DNA of 64,000 bases from Tigriopus japonicus (lineage: Eukaryota > Arthropoda > Copepoda > Harpacticoida > Harpacticidae), in assembly GCA_010645155.1 (NCBI GenBank), contig CM021318.1, positions 871,356-935,355 on the forward strand, in the 5' to 3' direction. Of the stretch, positions 48,201 through 62,433 are shown piece after piece; position 1 is the first letter of the stretch, and every line of letters begins with the position of its first letter. A program made the position numbers and the translations under genes. Below the pieces are notes generated by a model. It worked only from the letters and a program-made list of their open reading frames with translations. It had not been told where the DNA came from and did no database searches.

Positions 48201-50409
48201 CGGACCGAAGTAAGAGTATGAGACACTTTCATTATTGACAGTTATTAGCCATAAATGGTGTTCATGTGTCCCATCAACAATTTGATCGACCATCTTGACT
48301 AAGGATGGACCTGGTTTTGGTAATTCATTCGATCGATCGATCCATCGCTCAATGGGAGAAGGATGCTAGAGCCTCCAGCAAAATTCCTGGTTCCAACTTC
48401 AGAGAGGGTGAGAGAGAGGGCTCACCAAAAGTTAGCAAGGACGTGTGGGTGCCATTGGATCTCTCTCCTTTGTCAAATGTCAATGACAAATGTATTGTTT
48501 ATTGATTCTGTCCACCACCACTACCGACAATCCTACGAGCATCACCATGAGGGCTTGGTCGATCCCCATCTCGGTCAAAGGCCAGTAACTGACGATAGTG
48601 ACAGAATACTAATTCCCCCAAATGTGATCTTGCTGTAGAATGTCCTTTTTGTCTTCTTTTGGAACAGAGGAACAGAGGAGGTCCGCTTTGAATGCCGAGA
48701 ATACGAGTGATCCATTGAACGTGTTTCAAAGTACAGTACGCTTGCTCTTTCTTCATTGGGTTCCAATTGGATCAGTGAAGGTCAGAAGGTCCAATGGCGC
48801 AACAGATTGGAGTATATTGGAAAATGGCCGCCAAACTTTGATGAATTACAAGCTCGAGCCTTCTGGGTCAGTGGAGGCCCATTTTCGGATGATGAAGATG
48901 AAAGAAAGTTGAAAAGTTGGAAGTTGGAAGGGAGCCTTTTTGCTGATGAATAATGAATTGATACGGATATTATGTTCGGCGGAATACTCACACACCCTGT
49001 TGGCTCAGATATTGGGCGGCATAGCCTCTTATCCTTAATGAATCCACCAGGGAGGCTTAAGGAGGCATATTCAACCTTCATTACCCATATCCCGTACTTC
49101 ATCGAGCAACCATTTTGGTTACAAGCTTGCGGTCATTAGTCATGAATGGACAGGAGCAAGTCTTGTTTGAACTTTGCCATGCCACGCTGGCCATCTCGTG
49201 GGTAATAATGATTATGATTAACCAGTCCATCTATGCATGGAGTACATGTGGCGAGTGCTATGGTAATGAATCTTGTCTTCCTCGATCCACTTGGACGAGA
49301 AGAAGGAGGAACAGCTTGCTCTTGGATCTTTTTTTTCTGTGAGCTTTTATGTGTTCCAATGTCTGATGGTAAATGCTTAAGGTCCAAGCACCACGGAAGC
49401 ACGAATCCCCCGGAGATGAGTCAAGTTTGGTATTTTGTGAAGAAGATAACTTTCCCCAAGAGTTTGGCCATGTTTTGGAGAGCTCGAGCAAGGAGAATGG
49501 CTCTGAACTAATCGAAGTTCATGGATGGAACAGCAAGTGCTGCTTGCTCGCGTGCCATGTGAGAATGTCCGTCATGAGGGAGAGAAACTTTCCACATTTG
49601 TCCAAGTTGTTCTGCCACGTGGTTGAGCAATTCCAATATATTCCATTGGTTGTTTCTCTTTCTTTTACAATCATCCAGGCCCGTCCAGCGCTCAAAGCTC
49701 TCTTTGTTGTTGTGAAATGTTTGCCTAGGCTTTGGCTAGAATTTATCACTTGGAAACGAGAAAGTGTCTAGAGGTTGTGCTGTGTGTTCCTTGTCGATCT
49801 TTGGCCTTTGCTGCTTGCTCTCAAGCATCTCCGTTTCCCAAGGATGCCAAGGAAAAGAGCCGGGCCAAGTAACAATTCCTCGTCATTCTCTTTTCAGGTC
49901 ATTGAAAACCAAGATACGTGAAATGAAGTCAAAACCATCTTGGAACCAATAGTTAGTTGGACCAGCTATTGGGTTTTCACGAGGCAGCACCATTCCAACG
50001 GCGGCGGATCGCTCACGATCCGATATTTCACCGTTTCCGTGGTGTAAACAATCTACTTCAGTTAGTGGTGGTCCATACCAAGAGGCATCCATCCATCCAT
50101 CCATCCATCCTGTGTGTATTTAAAGCGCAGGAAGTCGTCGTGAAAAGACGAGAGAGGGACACACACCAGCTCACTCAAAAAGTGACAGCTCTTTGAATAC
50201 AGCCAAGCATTTAGACACTGGTTGTCGAGTTTTGAAATATTCCATCCTTGCCTCATGCTCCCTGTTGTTGTTGTTGTGGATGTTATCGTCGAAGAAAGCG
50301 TGCCTTTGAATCTTGAAGATCCCAGGCAAAACCAAGAGTGAAGAACGAAGAGGAGGAGGACTTGCTGGAGAGCCTCGAGGCTGTTGGATGGATCAAACAA
50401 AGAAATAAG
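42266..50409. other. 8-kb gene-poor region upstream of the Dpr gene
   Basis: Many short frames overlap here without motifs or exon borders. The best looking is minus 43677-43444 (NPMELQGKMPIFSDYVLVMR..), which I cannot name. A fragment resembling the CCGAAA-rich MITE end lies near 42835-42870. Near 44485-44570 there are several TGTACA/GTACGT-type short palindromes. An (ATCC)n microsatellite stands at about 50087-50110. The region probably carries the promoter and regulatory DNA of the Dpr gene. Confidence 0.4.
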
Positions 50410-50795
50410 ATGATCATATCAAGCCGAGCGTTCTGGGTGGGCTTCTATTTTCTGATCTCGGGTAGGGAAATTGATGATTGCTCGAGTCTAAACTGAAATG
50501 GAAGACTACCTACTTCTACTACTACCTATCTTTAGAGAGAAGGTAGTAGGTATGTAGTCGTCTCAAGACGGTGGAACATTGGATTGTGTTCGGTTTTCCA
50601 GATTTACTGTGGCCGTCGTGGTCTTCGAACGTGGAGTCCTCGTTGGTGAATGACAAACAATGGATGAGCTCCTTGTCCAATAAAGAAGGCACATTCACGG
50701 CAGACTTTGAGGAGGAAAATGGAACGACCATCGCTGTGCGCGATGGAACCAAAGCCATTCTTAATTGCAGGGTCTACCTTCGACACGATAAAACA
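50410..50795 (+). CDS. First two coding exons of a Dpr-family immunoglobulin cell-surface protein (partial gene)
   Basis: Exon 1 (50410-50461) encodes a signal peptide (MIISSRAFWVGFYFLIS plus one base). A 140-bp intron (GTAGGG..TTTTCCAG) leads to exon 2 (50602-50795), and the G|AT join keeps frame. Exon 2 carries the start of the first V-type Ig domain: FTADFEEENGTTIAVRDGTK then AILNCRVYLRHDKT, with the first disulfide Cys in LNCRV, ending phase 0 at ACA|GTAAGT. In Dpr proteins the next residues would be VSWIRHRD. Dpr proteins are neuronal surface receptors with two Ig domains that bind DIP partners to set synaptic specificity in arthropods. I find no further Dpr exon up to 64000. The pairing of exon 1 with exon 2 is inferred from phase and signal peptide. 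Confidence 0.75.
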
Positions 50796-50891
50796 GTAAG
50801 TCGCCCGCCCAGCCAGTTGTAGTACACTTCTTGGACTTTCGTAAATTGGTATAAACACGGTGGCACGATGTGCTAGTACGTCGTACGTAGT

Positions 50892-51223
50892 TTAGTGATG
50901 GACCGAAAGGGCTCATAACCGAAACCGAAAGTTTCGGCCGAAAGAGGGCTTAACCGAAACCGAAACCGAAAGCAGCTGATTACAAAATTGTTCAAATGCA
51001 AAATCTGCCTTAAAAATTAGAATGCTCATGTGTTCGATGTTGGGTAGTCGCAAATTTTGAAAAATCGGAAAACTTAAATTTCAGAGGTTTTTGGACCATT
51101 TTTTTTATTTTGTTGTCAAACTCTATTTTACATAGTGCTTGTCTGCTTTCGGTTTCGGTAGGCATAACCGAAACCGAAATTTCGGCCGTAATTTCGGCCG
51201 AAAGCGCTTTCGGTCCATCACTA
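50892..51223. mobile_element. MITE with subterminal CCGAAA hexamer runs, copy 2 (both ends present)
   Basis: The 332-bp element has inverted ends TAGTGATGGACCGAAAG. Clusters of CCGAAA stand near 50925-50975 and 51150-51210. Flanks gtacgtag (50882-50889) and gtacgtac (51224-51231) agree in seven of eight bases, suggesting an 8-bp duplication and hence a hAT relation. It lies about 100 bp inside the long Dpr intron. Confidence 0.8.
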
Positions 51224-51231
51224 GTACGTAC

Positions 51232-54200
51232 CCTTCTTCTACTCGCAAATAAGGCGTAATAGCCTCTCTATCCATCATTCTGATCGATAAGTGACGGACA
51301 GAGGCCCCTGAAAGTTGGGAATTTTTAATCATGCCACTCACAGACCCCCTGGATGGTCCAATTTCACTTTTTAATCAAAAAGGCAAACTCTTGGAAATTA
51401 CAAGACAACATGAATTATGAATAAGTATATGCAGCTTGAAGGAAGGTTGCAATCAAATAGCTCCACATCGAGAAGAATCCCATTGAATGCAGAATAGTTT
51501 TACGCCAAAACGTTATAAACTTGGACTGAACAGAAGTTTCGTCCGTCTCATTAGAAATTGAAAGCAGCCGATAAAAGAATGACGTAGATTTGAGGGTTTT
51601 GTTTGCGACAAAATATATAAAAATATAAAATATGTCATACTTTCATTCATTTATGTTTTAAATTGGGAAAGCAAGTTATATTCTTCTTCTCATTCGGTGC
51701 CTGATGGTTTTTGCTTTCGAGTATGCTTACCAAACCAAAGTGTTCACCAAATTTCGCCCGAAAACATTTTAACTTTATAACTAAAAATAATTTTAACAAG
51801 AACCTGGATTTGAAGCAAATCATAAGGGACAACAATAGTGGTTCCGCTCTTTCTCGTTCAAAAGCACTTTCTTAGAAAATGCATTGCTCGAGTCACTCTG
51901 AGAATTGCTATTATGTTTACAATGACACTTCAAGTGCAGTTCCCGCGGGATTTGAGAATTTCTCAAAGGAGTTCAGATCAACTTGGTGTTGGTGGCATAT
52001 TTAACGTTTTACGTCTCCTAGGATTAAAACGAGGGGAAGTTCTCCAACAACGACCTGCTTTGTGTCACTCCCATTAGTATTCAAAGAGTGCAATATCAAT
52101 CATCGGATGCACTTAGTTATGACAGTAATCTGGTGGAGGCGTTTCTGAGGTTTGGCAAAATTAGAGCCTTGCTACGTGTTTATTTGCCAAACTGCAACAC
52201 GGAGTTTCCACCAGTTTCCAGGGTAAAGAAGCCTTTTTACACCTTGTTAAGCACAACAAGATAGATCCAAGATGGGCCGAACATTGAAAAAAGGGGAACA
52301 AGCCGATAGGTTGTCGATCCTGAAGAAACAAGCAAACAATGCCCGATCCTTGGTTGCGTGGAAGTTTTCCCGCTTCGCCAAAAAAGCTGCCCATTCTTTA
52401 AGAGATTCAGTTTCATGGCTTGAAGGCATTCGTGCGTGAATCTTGCTCCGGTATTGGACTTTCCGTCCGCAGTTTTTCCTCCAAACCTTCGTTAATTGGC
52501 GAGTTTTGAGTTAAAGTGTTCCGTTCAAGATGGTGGCATTGTTTGGGCGAAAATTTTCAATTATTCTTTGTTGATGGATTCTGTTCATTTAGGCTCTTCG
52601 GTGGTCCTTTTTGTTAGATTAATGGCAAAAAGACAATGGATTTCCTCGTGCTCCTTTGCGACCACTTCCTGGATATCCTATTAAGTACACTTGTTCGCAC
52701 CTTGGTGCTAAAAAGACGCTTTTTGTGCCATTCCTCATTTCCCCTTTGCAAAAACCTCCACCTTCTTATTGGATCCTCAATGCAGGAGAAGGACGAGGAC
52801 CTGTCTCTTGGGAACATTGCCAAAACGAAGGACTCTCCGATCATGTAAAGCAGAAATGAATCTGCAAATCTGTCGTGGAATTACGCGTAAACCACATCAC
52901 CAACGTCATAGCATTTGCGAGTGTGCAAAACTGAAGGACCATTTTTCTCCCGAGTCACCGAGTCGTCTACGGTGTGTAGTAAAAGAAAATGGCACCCTAT
53001 CTACTTGTCCTACTTGTCCTTCACGTGTGGGACAATTGTGGAACTCAGTGGAGTGCAAATTTAGCACAGCAAAGGGCACAATAAAAGTCCGGCCCAAACT
53101 CCACCTACCAACGGCAGACGGTTTGAGAGGATAATAGCGATTGCCAAAGTGGTAAAACTTCATTTATAATGGTATTAAGGAGGGAAACTTTTTTTCAAGC
53201 AGCTCCATTCTCGGACTTGGGGCCCATTTTGGTTTGCATTAAGTAGGGATGAGTCGCCAATTGAAGTCGAAGTGACCCCGGAGGCGTCCATTCTAAACTT
53301 GAGAGAAACTTGGAGAGGGCGAGTAAGGCGAAAATGCATTAGATATTAGTACTCCACACGCCATACCATGAAAGCCTTTGTGGGCTGAGGTGATTCTCGG
53401 AGCGTACTTGTAAAACGTGTAGGGTGCACGGGTGTGACCAGAATTTGTTCAAACAATTTCCGTAAGCTTTAAATTCCTTTGAGATAGGCTCTTTCCTTGC
53501 GTACGCAAATTGTGGTACAAGAAGACATATATGTCTTATCCCACGGGAACACTTCTTTTCCTCGGCCCCTAGAGTGTTACTTGTCGACAACTAACAACAA
53601 TGGGACATGGCTGAAGAAATAGAACACTAAAGAGTTGGCACGATTGAGATAAGATAGATTCTAGGGTAAGGTTAGGTTCAAGCCAATTTCTCTTTGGAAC
53701 TTCTCCTGCAATCTCGTAATCTCTTTATTTAAAAAAAAGTGGCTTGGTTTTAATAGAGGTCATTTGTCTTGTACAAACTTTGACGCCATTCCTCGTCTTG
53801 ATGCACTAATCAGTGGGCCCTTAGCTGGTTAGAGAATGAAGATCAACGAGCAGAAACAAGTCTTATCTCACCCCAGCAGTGAAGAGATGCTCTTTTTTTT
53901 ACATGTGATGCATCACCAAACAAAACTTTGTTCTGCTGGACTAAGCCATAAATTCTCATTACTCATTCTGATAATTCTTTTTTTGCCTCTCAAAGATTCC
54001 ACACTCAATCTAAAGAGCTGACAATGGCAGTTCTAATGGTGCATTGTACACACACCCCATGTAAGCAATGATCGGGAGTCCTTTCTACTCTGAACTTGTG
54101 ACTGGAAGTAAAGACAGGACCTCCCTAACTTCTCGGGTGTGAAAGGTCAAGTAAGGCTCTTTCACAAAGAAAATATGTCGCAGAGCCTGTAAAGAAACGA

Positions 54201-57200
54201 CGAACATTATGCCATTTCTCAAGCTTCAAGAAACTTTTACGAGAATGTCATGTGACACACTAACGTTCGGCAGGCCCTTTGAATGATTGAAGTGAACCCA
54301 ATTGAACAAAAGATGCTGTTAGATATGCTCTTAAGATGATCCAGACATTCAAGGAACAAGGAATTGACATAAAACACACACATCGTGCCTTGTGATCGTG
54401 TGTCCTTTCCGAGGTAAAAACGGCCACCCTGAAATATCTGCAGTACTTCTGGAAATGAACATGCTCGGTAACCATACCCAAAACAAGGCACCACAAGATG
54501 GACAAAGATAATGAGCGTGACATAACAGTGAAGCAAACAAGATTTCGCATTCAAACTTTTTGGTTTTGTGTACCCCAGTGTTGAGTTGTTCCAAGCATAA
54601 AGTCCCCCTAGGAATTAATGCATCCCACCCCTTTGGAGTCGATCCAGATGTGAGCGTTGTGCAGGGAATTAAAATTGTTCATGTCATCACTTAACATGGC
54701 TTGCTTTCTGCAAACCCCCCCGACTGACATGAGACGAGATCGCAATCTGAAAGACAGCCCCTTCTCTTGGAGAGATATCAGGAAGCGCCGTCTCCAAATA
54801 GAACATGTTCGTTCCTCAAGTCTCTTTGAGCTCATTTTTGTAATGGACCACAGGGTTGCTTAGAGTGTGCATGCCATGTCTTTCTCTCTCTCCATGTCTT
54901 TAATGCAAAAGGGGTCGAAGAAAGAACTTCTACATTGACCTTAATTTCAGCTGGAAAAAGCCTCAATTTCTGAGGGGCCCTTCCTTCACGGTTTGGTTGC
55001 ATCCACCCCAATTATACAACACAGTCTTTGGCCTTCGCTTGAGTAAGCTTTGATTTGATGTGTAAATTTTGGCGGGAAGCCCAACATGGCAAGATGGGAA
55101 GTGCAATGGGGATTCACTAAATTTAGCTGACTCAATGACTCCTGGCTTTCTCTCTTCCATTGGTTGAGAAAATGTTGCACAACGGCTTTCTTTTCAAAGT
55201 TACATCGTCAAATCCGGCCAGGGGAGCAAAAACTAAATTCAATTTGATTTTTGCACCACACATTTGTCAAACTCAAATTTGAACGAAAAAAAAAACTTTA
55301 ACAAAAACGTGGACAGAAAGGAGAGGAGGGGGGCTTGGCTTGAGCGACAAAGTTTGCCATAATGATGTGATGAAAGTGCATTTCTCGGTGAGTGGAACTT
55401 TTCCTTCCATCCATTGTCATCAAGCCATTCCAACAGATGCTCCAATGATCCAAAAATTGTAGCTTGCCAGCCGACACCACTTTGCCTGTTTGTTAAGCTG
55501 AATCTACAATGTTTCGCACGGTTGGGCATTTCAAGGCGTACCTGGCAAATTGGTCCTAAAAACAATCCTTTCAAACAACTGGCTCTGATTGTTGGACGGC
55601 AATAAAGGCTTTACGATGGTAGTTTCTCGGCCTCAAGGCTTAGAGGGTCATTCTCCTTGGGTCTGACAATCGCACATTCACCAACAATCAAGGCCTTCTC
55701 CCAGGTTAGAAAATGAGAAGGTTATCTGAACCTTGAATCCCCTCTCTTGTAGCTACGCCTTGGGTCTGAATTTTCTTGTTACAGACGTTAATCCCCGCCC
55801 AAGCCTTGAAAAATCAGATGAGGTCCTTGAAGCCTTGGCGTGTTTTATTCAAGAGCCTGGGGCGTTGTAAACAAACAGACAGAATACCTGGATGGACGGA
55901 CCTCTCCCTGTCTTGACTTGACCCCGGTGTCCGTGACAGATAGCCAATTTACTACTTGTCCAACTTGAAATTGGTCAATTTTTTTGTTGCTCTTCTCTCT
56001 GGAACGTGTTGTCTGCAACACGTTTGCTTTTTATCCAGAGGTGGGCACCGATGCCCGATGAGTCTAGTTTGTAGAACAACACTCAAGAAATCATGCAAAT
56101 TTCGGATATATTTTGCGTCTTTTCCTCTACCTGCTTGACCCTTTGATTGAATCAATAACTCCAAAATGTTCTAAGAGGTCTACCGATGAGTTGGATGAGT
56201 CGAGAAAATTTTAATTAAATCCTTTGATGGTAATTTGCGATTAACTTTTTTGGTTTGATTGATCCTGGAAGAACATTTGAGTTGTCATTCCAGGGATAAA
56301 TATAATTTCTTTGCTCAAGCAGTCATCCAATTCGCATGATAACCGAAATGAGCTAAAATTTGAGACAAATTATTGAACTGTGAGAATTCAACGAGCTCTG
56401 AGCACTATTGATGGCACAATGCATAATTTGATCCCGCTATGCAATAAAAGAGACCATTTTTTGTTCCGACTTTTTTGCTGTCTCTAAATAAGTATTTGGA
56501 AAAGCAAGCTCACTTCAGTGAAATGACTCCCTCCATTCATGCCAACCCTGTTCTCTGTGTTGTTTCACTTTATTTGCAGGACTTCGGTCAAGGAACTGAT
56601 TACTTTGTAATCTAAATCTCTGATCTATCCACTCAAAATGAGAATTTGAAATAACTTATACCCGGAATGAGTAAGCTTGCGTTTTGATAAAAAAATATTC
56701 CCAAATTCATGAAGAGTCTGTTTAAAATTTGAGCAGCAAGTGACATAATTATTTCCCAATTTTTTTTATTGCCAAATTGAATTTGATTTTGGTTCACGTG
56801 TAGTAATTGACCACTATTTTACATTCGTCGTTGGTCAGTGTTGGAGTTTGTTTACTAACAGTCACGGTCAATGACTTTACACGAGAAGTGCCTCCATTTA
56901 ATCTTTTTAAAGCAAACGTTCATAAAAGAGTCTGCCTGTTTCATGTCACCGTAGAGCGGTTCTTGCATAAAGCCTTAATTAAGCTCCAATTTGCTGTAGG
57001 CGGTTTTAACGACTCAATTGAGAGATGAAAAAGGAAAAGGAGGGTTATTTTCAAATTCGAGTGGACAATTTTTGCCACGCAGTCTGAGGGAAGACACGAA
57101 ATGTGTATTCGTGGCGAGGTCCCCAGTGTGCCATTGTGTCCTTCGTTTATGCTTGTGTTTGAAGGGCCTCGGTTATCTTGGGAATTGCCACCACCGGAAA

Positions 57201-60200
57201 TGAGGCTTTCGCATGCTCACCCTCACGTGGTGAGGCACCCAATCCCTTAGGCTAGAACAATTTGACTCAAATCCATCTTCCCAACACTCAATTCTTTGCT
57301 GAAGCGTTATGATTTCTATTAGGCAAGAAAAAGGTCTCAAATGAAGAGTGAACTGATTGAATAGGCCGGGTGTCGCTTATCATATTAGCAAGATTATCAT
57401 CCTCTATTTATGTTTCCATTTCCTGTCCTGATCCATTTTCATTGGCCATCAATAATATGAATTATTCTGCATTAGATCAGATTTTCTAGACCATTCTGAT
57501 CTATCTAGTCACAATGATAAGCACATTCTAGAAATCTTCAGCAAATGAATGGGCGATGTCAATGCCACCCGAAAAAGACGTAGCTCAAAGGCACAACTAG
57601 CTCAGAAAAGGACATTTTATTTCTTGCAACCTCTGCATTTGCTTCTTTCGTTAACCTGTAATAAAAGACTGCAGATGCTTGCGTGGTCCAGGTCCGTGAC
57701 AGACAAATGTACTTCAGGTCCATTGACATCAAAATTGAAGACCATCGTCGTATTTTTATCAGCAACTCACCTCTCGAAGTTTGCGACTTAAGTATTTGTT
57801 AAACAATCTTGCTCCATCGTCAACTTGCAGTGATGGAACATTACGGCGCCTGCCAATGTCAGGAACCAAAGTTTGGTATTTTGGCGTGCATGCTTTGTTG
57901 GCTCTGTACTCTAATGGAAAACGACAATGAGATTGCGGCGGGAAGCAAGGCAACTTTTGCCAAAGGTCACGTAGAGGTTTGTTTGTAATTACTTGATGCG
58001 ACGCGGCTAATGGAACACTCAACGCAACCTTGAGCATGAACCACAAGACAATCAGGCACACTTGAAACCACAATTGTCCAGAGAGTCAATCTTGTGTTCG
58101 TGACGATATCGACGTAGTTTGAGGTCATGCTACCTTTAAATCGGTTTTGGCTGGTTGGTACATTAGTGTACACTGTACAGTCGTTGCAGTCACGACATAC
58201 GTGCTTTTATGCGCCTTTGAGTTTGACCCGTTTGACCACATGGCTGAAAGCTTCAGAGAACAGTGATGCCATTTTGGATCAAGTTTGAGAGGTTAAAATG
58301 GCTTGAGAAAAAGAAAGGATCCAAAAGGAGTGAAGTAGACTTAAGACCCCTGGAGAGCCCAAGCTAATCCTAACAGCTTCTTTAATCCTAACAACAGCTG
58401 GCATCTTGAACGAAGGTCGTGATTCTACAGAGATCGAAGGGAAGGTAAAGAATCTCCAGGTCCAGATTTGGAGTTCTCATTTCTCCGAACAGCTTTCACA
58501 ATTTTGGATCAGGTCGTTTTGGAATCAAGTGCAACCTGGAACAATAATCATTCAGCATTGAGATGTGCTTGAATGGAGATGAAGTGGCCTAATTAGGAAA
58601 TCGTCAGATAATCTTGATTCAAGCCTTCCACTTAGGTGATTCATCCAGCAATGTTTCCAGACAATGATCTCCAACGCCCACAACAAAATAACAATGGCTC
58701 AAGGTTTCATTGTCTTTAGCCATTCGTGGTCCTCGTGACCTTGATGGTCTTAATCCTCGGATGTCGAACAAAGCTAAGGGGATTCTTGTACTCATTTCTC
58801 CGAATCAGGTTCACGCGTGCTTTACGTTAGTTCAACTTCTCACCATTCCTGCATGTGAAGTAATTCTAAATTTACTCCAATGGGATGGCTTTTCAAAAAG
58901 GTTTAGTTCTGCCGCACATGAGTTGCAGACATTTCAGAGATCCTGGACGCCATGCCAAGTTTGGGACGATTTAATTAAGGTGTCTTCAAGCTTCTCGATT
59001 TTCCATTTCTCCCGATGCGTCCGTCGGTCCGTTGGGGATGCTTAAAATCTCAGCTCAATGCATTTCATCTCACTCAATCGCAGAGAGTTCTCGGTGGTGG
59101 CAATCGTCAGCTTAGCTGAATCTGTCAATTTCTATGAAATCGCAAATGTAATCTTTGCCAATTTTGACATCCAATGGACTGACTCCCTGTCAATCTACAC
59201 GTGTTGAATTGAAACCAGATTTTACTCAATATTTTTTTTTCCTTATAACAAAAGAGATGTAGGGATGGAAAAATTGCAGTTATCAGTTCAATCAAAATTC
59301 TAAAAATGCTCATTCTCATGGTCTTCCTTACTTTGAGAGGCAAGAAATTTAATTTGAACGGATTATTAATGAATCGCTCGTTTCCTTTGGAAAATAGTGT
59401 GAATATTTTTCATGGTGGCAGTGTAATGACTCGGAAATGTTTTTTGAACTTGTCTTTCTCGCAACTTGAAAGGCCAAATTTCCAACTTTCGTCAAGATAT
59501 GAGTCAGGCAAAGAACAAAAGAGCAAAGTGCATTTTGGAAATGACGATATCACTCAGGATTTTCCCTCCAAACTAGAAGTGAAAACTTTGTAACAAAGAA
59601 AAATTATCTTCAACCATACTTTTCGAAAATCGTTCGATACTTTGCTCTTAACTTGTGTAGAAAAGCATGGTTTGAAGGAGGATTTGCCCTCGTTTAGCCA
59701 TGTGATGAGAGTATTGGACCATCAAATCTTTGATGGATGCATAGCAGTTTATATGAATGATTTGCCAAATGCAAGCTTGTATCAATTTTGGCCCAAATTT
59801 AAGAAAGATCAATCACTCAAAACGGAATACATTTTCATTGGGTGGTCAGTGGTTTTAAAGTGCTAAATTGATCCTTTAGCGTCTTCAATGTCCGACCAAA
59901 TTATCAAGCTTGTGAGTGTTGAGCGATAAATGCATTAAAGCATCAAATCCGTAAAGGCCTCAAATATTCACGTCTCGTCGACTAGAAATGAAAGGATATA
60001 ACGTGATGAAAGGGTAGTCGTTTAGAGTCCCTGAAGTTTTTGATCTTAGGCAAAGGAACACTCATCCATCCATTTGAGTTCCTGCTCAGCTCTTTATCAT
60101 TTGACTGCATATCAGAGCAAACGAATAGAGTTTTTTTCACATTTTCCATACCCTTCCATTCTGACCAACATTTTCTCGTGGGAATATTTTTTTGAAAGAA

Positions 60201-61999
60201 CGAAAAAGACCAAACAATGAAAGAGAGTGATTATTCCCAACCTTGTTCTCGAAAATTTCGGTCTTCAAAATGTCTCTGAAGGTTCCACTATCTTGCGGCC
60301 TTGGTGCATATTCACAAATCCCCAAGGGGAAAAACGTATATATTTTGCATAACCCTTGAAAACGAGTCGTTTTCCAGGTTGGGCCATCCATCCGTATCTG
60401 TGAAGTGCATTCTTGCAGAGTGATTTCTTCTGTTCCAACTTTTAAATGGCTCCAGAAGAAGAACAGATGGTCCCATTTTCAGCACTGAAACGAAAAGAGG
60501 GTGTTCCATCATGATAAATCAAGATAAACCCCCCATGAAATTGAGCCAAGCTCGAGCTATGAACTTCATTTGCTCTTCCCGATAATCATTGACGCTCAAA
60601 TGGGCGGAAAGGATTCTTTTCAAAGGCTCTCTCCGTGGGAAAGTGCAAATAGAGCCCTTGAGAGGAAATCATTTTTCTCAATTACTCGTTTTAATTGGCT
60701 TAATAAGGAGGAATGAATAGAGTTCATCTCGTATGCCGCCCACATTCCCAGGCCACATCTTCGTTTTCTCCTCAACCAGAAGGAGAAGAAATGCCTCCTG
60801 ACTCCATTTAGAGCTTGGGGCCCTCATGGGTGGACTTAATGAGTCTTGACCATTAGATGAACCAAGGCCACCACCACTTTAATGGTCAAAGAGCAAGACC
60901 AATACTTTCCGGAACCAATACCTTCAGGAAGACGAAGGCAATAAATATTTCGAAGAAAAACCTGATGTACGGCAGGAGCTTCGTAACAGAGCGACGAACA
61001 TAACCTTCATTCTTGACTTAATGGGTCTGACCTTTTCAGGTAGTACATGTGCAATTGTGTTCAATGCAGTTGCTTGTGGCATTAAATTGAAAAAAGGGGT
61101 ACAAATCTGGCCATTCAGTACTTTCTTTGGATTATTAAAGAGGAACTGCCTTTTTTTCAATCGTAGATGGCACTTTAAAACAAGTAAACTGCATCCTTTA
61201 ACCTGTAAGTTGTATTGAGAAAGCGGGAAAAATCTCTTCTCTAGGACCAAAGTAGATTACCACAGATAAAAACAAATCCCACTTACGTAAGTGTTTAGTT
61301 GTTGAACTTATTCACGTTAAGCTTTTAGGGATTTTTATCCTCAACAAAATAGAGTCCCTTATGTGCAACCAGTAAAGTAGAAAACATGTGCAATATCTAA
61401 ACTTTGTGTCACAAAATTTGTGTGGTCTGATGTGTCCAATAGTGGAACTTTTATTTCAGAGTGCACTTTTTAAGGCTTTATTAGCATATACTAGATTGTG
61501 ATCCCAATCCAAAGATTTCTCAACCACTGGATGTCGGACACCAGTCCTCTTAGGAGGCAAAGCAGTACAATAAACCGTTTGTGATCAATTCCCACGAGAC
61601 CACTCATAGTACTGTTTTACCCTGCAAGTGACCGGTCGAACAAGACACCCGAAGGAGAGCACGAGATAACACGAATTTGGGTTAAATTTGCAACCCTGCG
61701 CAGAAATCACAAAAGTTAAGGACGCCTTTTGGTGCTCTTTGATGAAAAAACCGCTTATGAAGACTGGTAGTCAGAGGGGAATACAATTTCTCATAGGGAA
61801 ACTGGCGACCCAGCACCAAGTCAGATCACTACAGAATATACAAAGAAGAGATACTCTGGTTGTTATTGTACTTTATCAGAATTAGTTGAATGTTCAAGTG
61901 AATGCTCTTGATAAATCACCAGCGGGAATCATCGGCACCGTGTGTTAGCCTACGAGAGCGTACATCTGGTACATCTATCTCAGGATATCTAAGTCGGTA
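51232..61999. other. Interior of the putative large Dpr intron
   Basis: No open frame here has domain motifs or credible splice borders, on either strand. Composition is mixed, with some T-runs and T/C-rich parts. I see no RNA gene. Confidence 0.4.
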
Positions 62000-62433
62000 C
62001 AGAGTAGGGTCATAAAGTGCGCCATCTAGTGGATTTCATGCGGCAACAGCTCGCAGTTCCCATGAGACACATATTTTTGAAGATTGTAACGGTCAACCAT
62101 CAGTTTTGGCCAAACTAAAGTGCCTCAAATGTTGACTGAGTGTTGTTGATGTACCTGTGGGGGGTTTTGGTTGAAATTATTGGTAAAATCCCTTTCAAAT
62201 TGGCATGGAAACCTGACTACTGATAAGGTAATTTAGGCATGATCTATGCCAAAATTCATCAGAAAAACACTTAAGATTCTATTTGGAGTTCCACCATCAA
62301 CATTTGAAGCACTTTAGTTTGTCCAAAACTGATGATTGACCGTTGCAATCTTCAAAAATATGTTTATCATGGGAACTGCATGGGAACTGCCGCATGAAAT
62401 CCACTAGATGGCGCACTTTATGACCGTACTCTG
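62000..62433. mobile_element. Fold-back MITE with arms of about 135 bp
   Basis: The arm 62000-62135 (CAGAGTAGGGTCATAAAGTG..) returns inverted at 62297-62433 with few mismatches. A small direct duplication (agttcccatg) appears in the right arm only. The left flank is TA and the right is TT(A), so a TA target of the Tc1/mariner type is possible but not proven. The centre has no coding frame. Confidence 0.8.
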
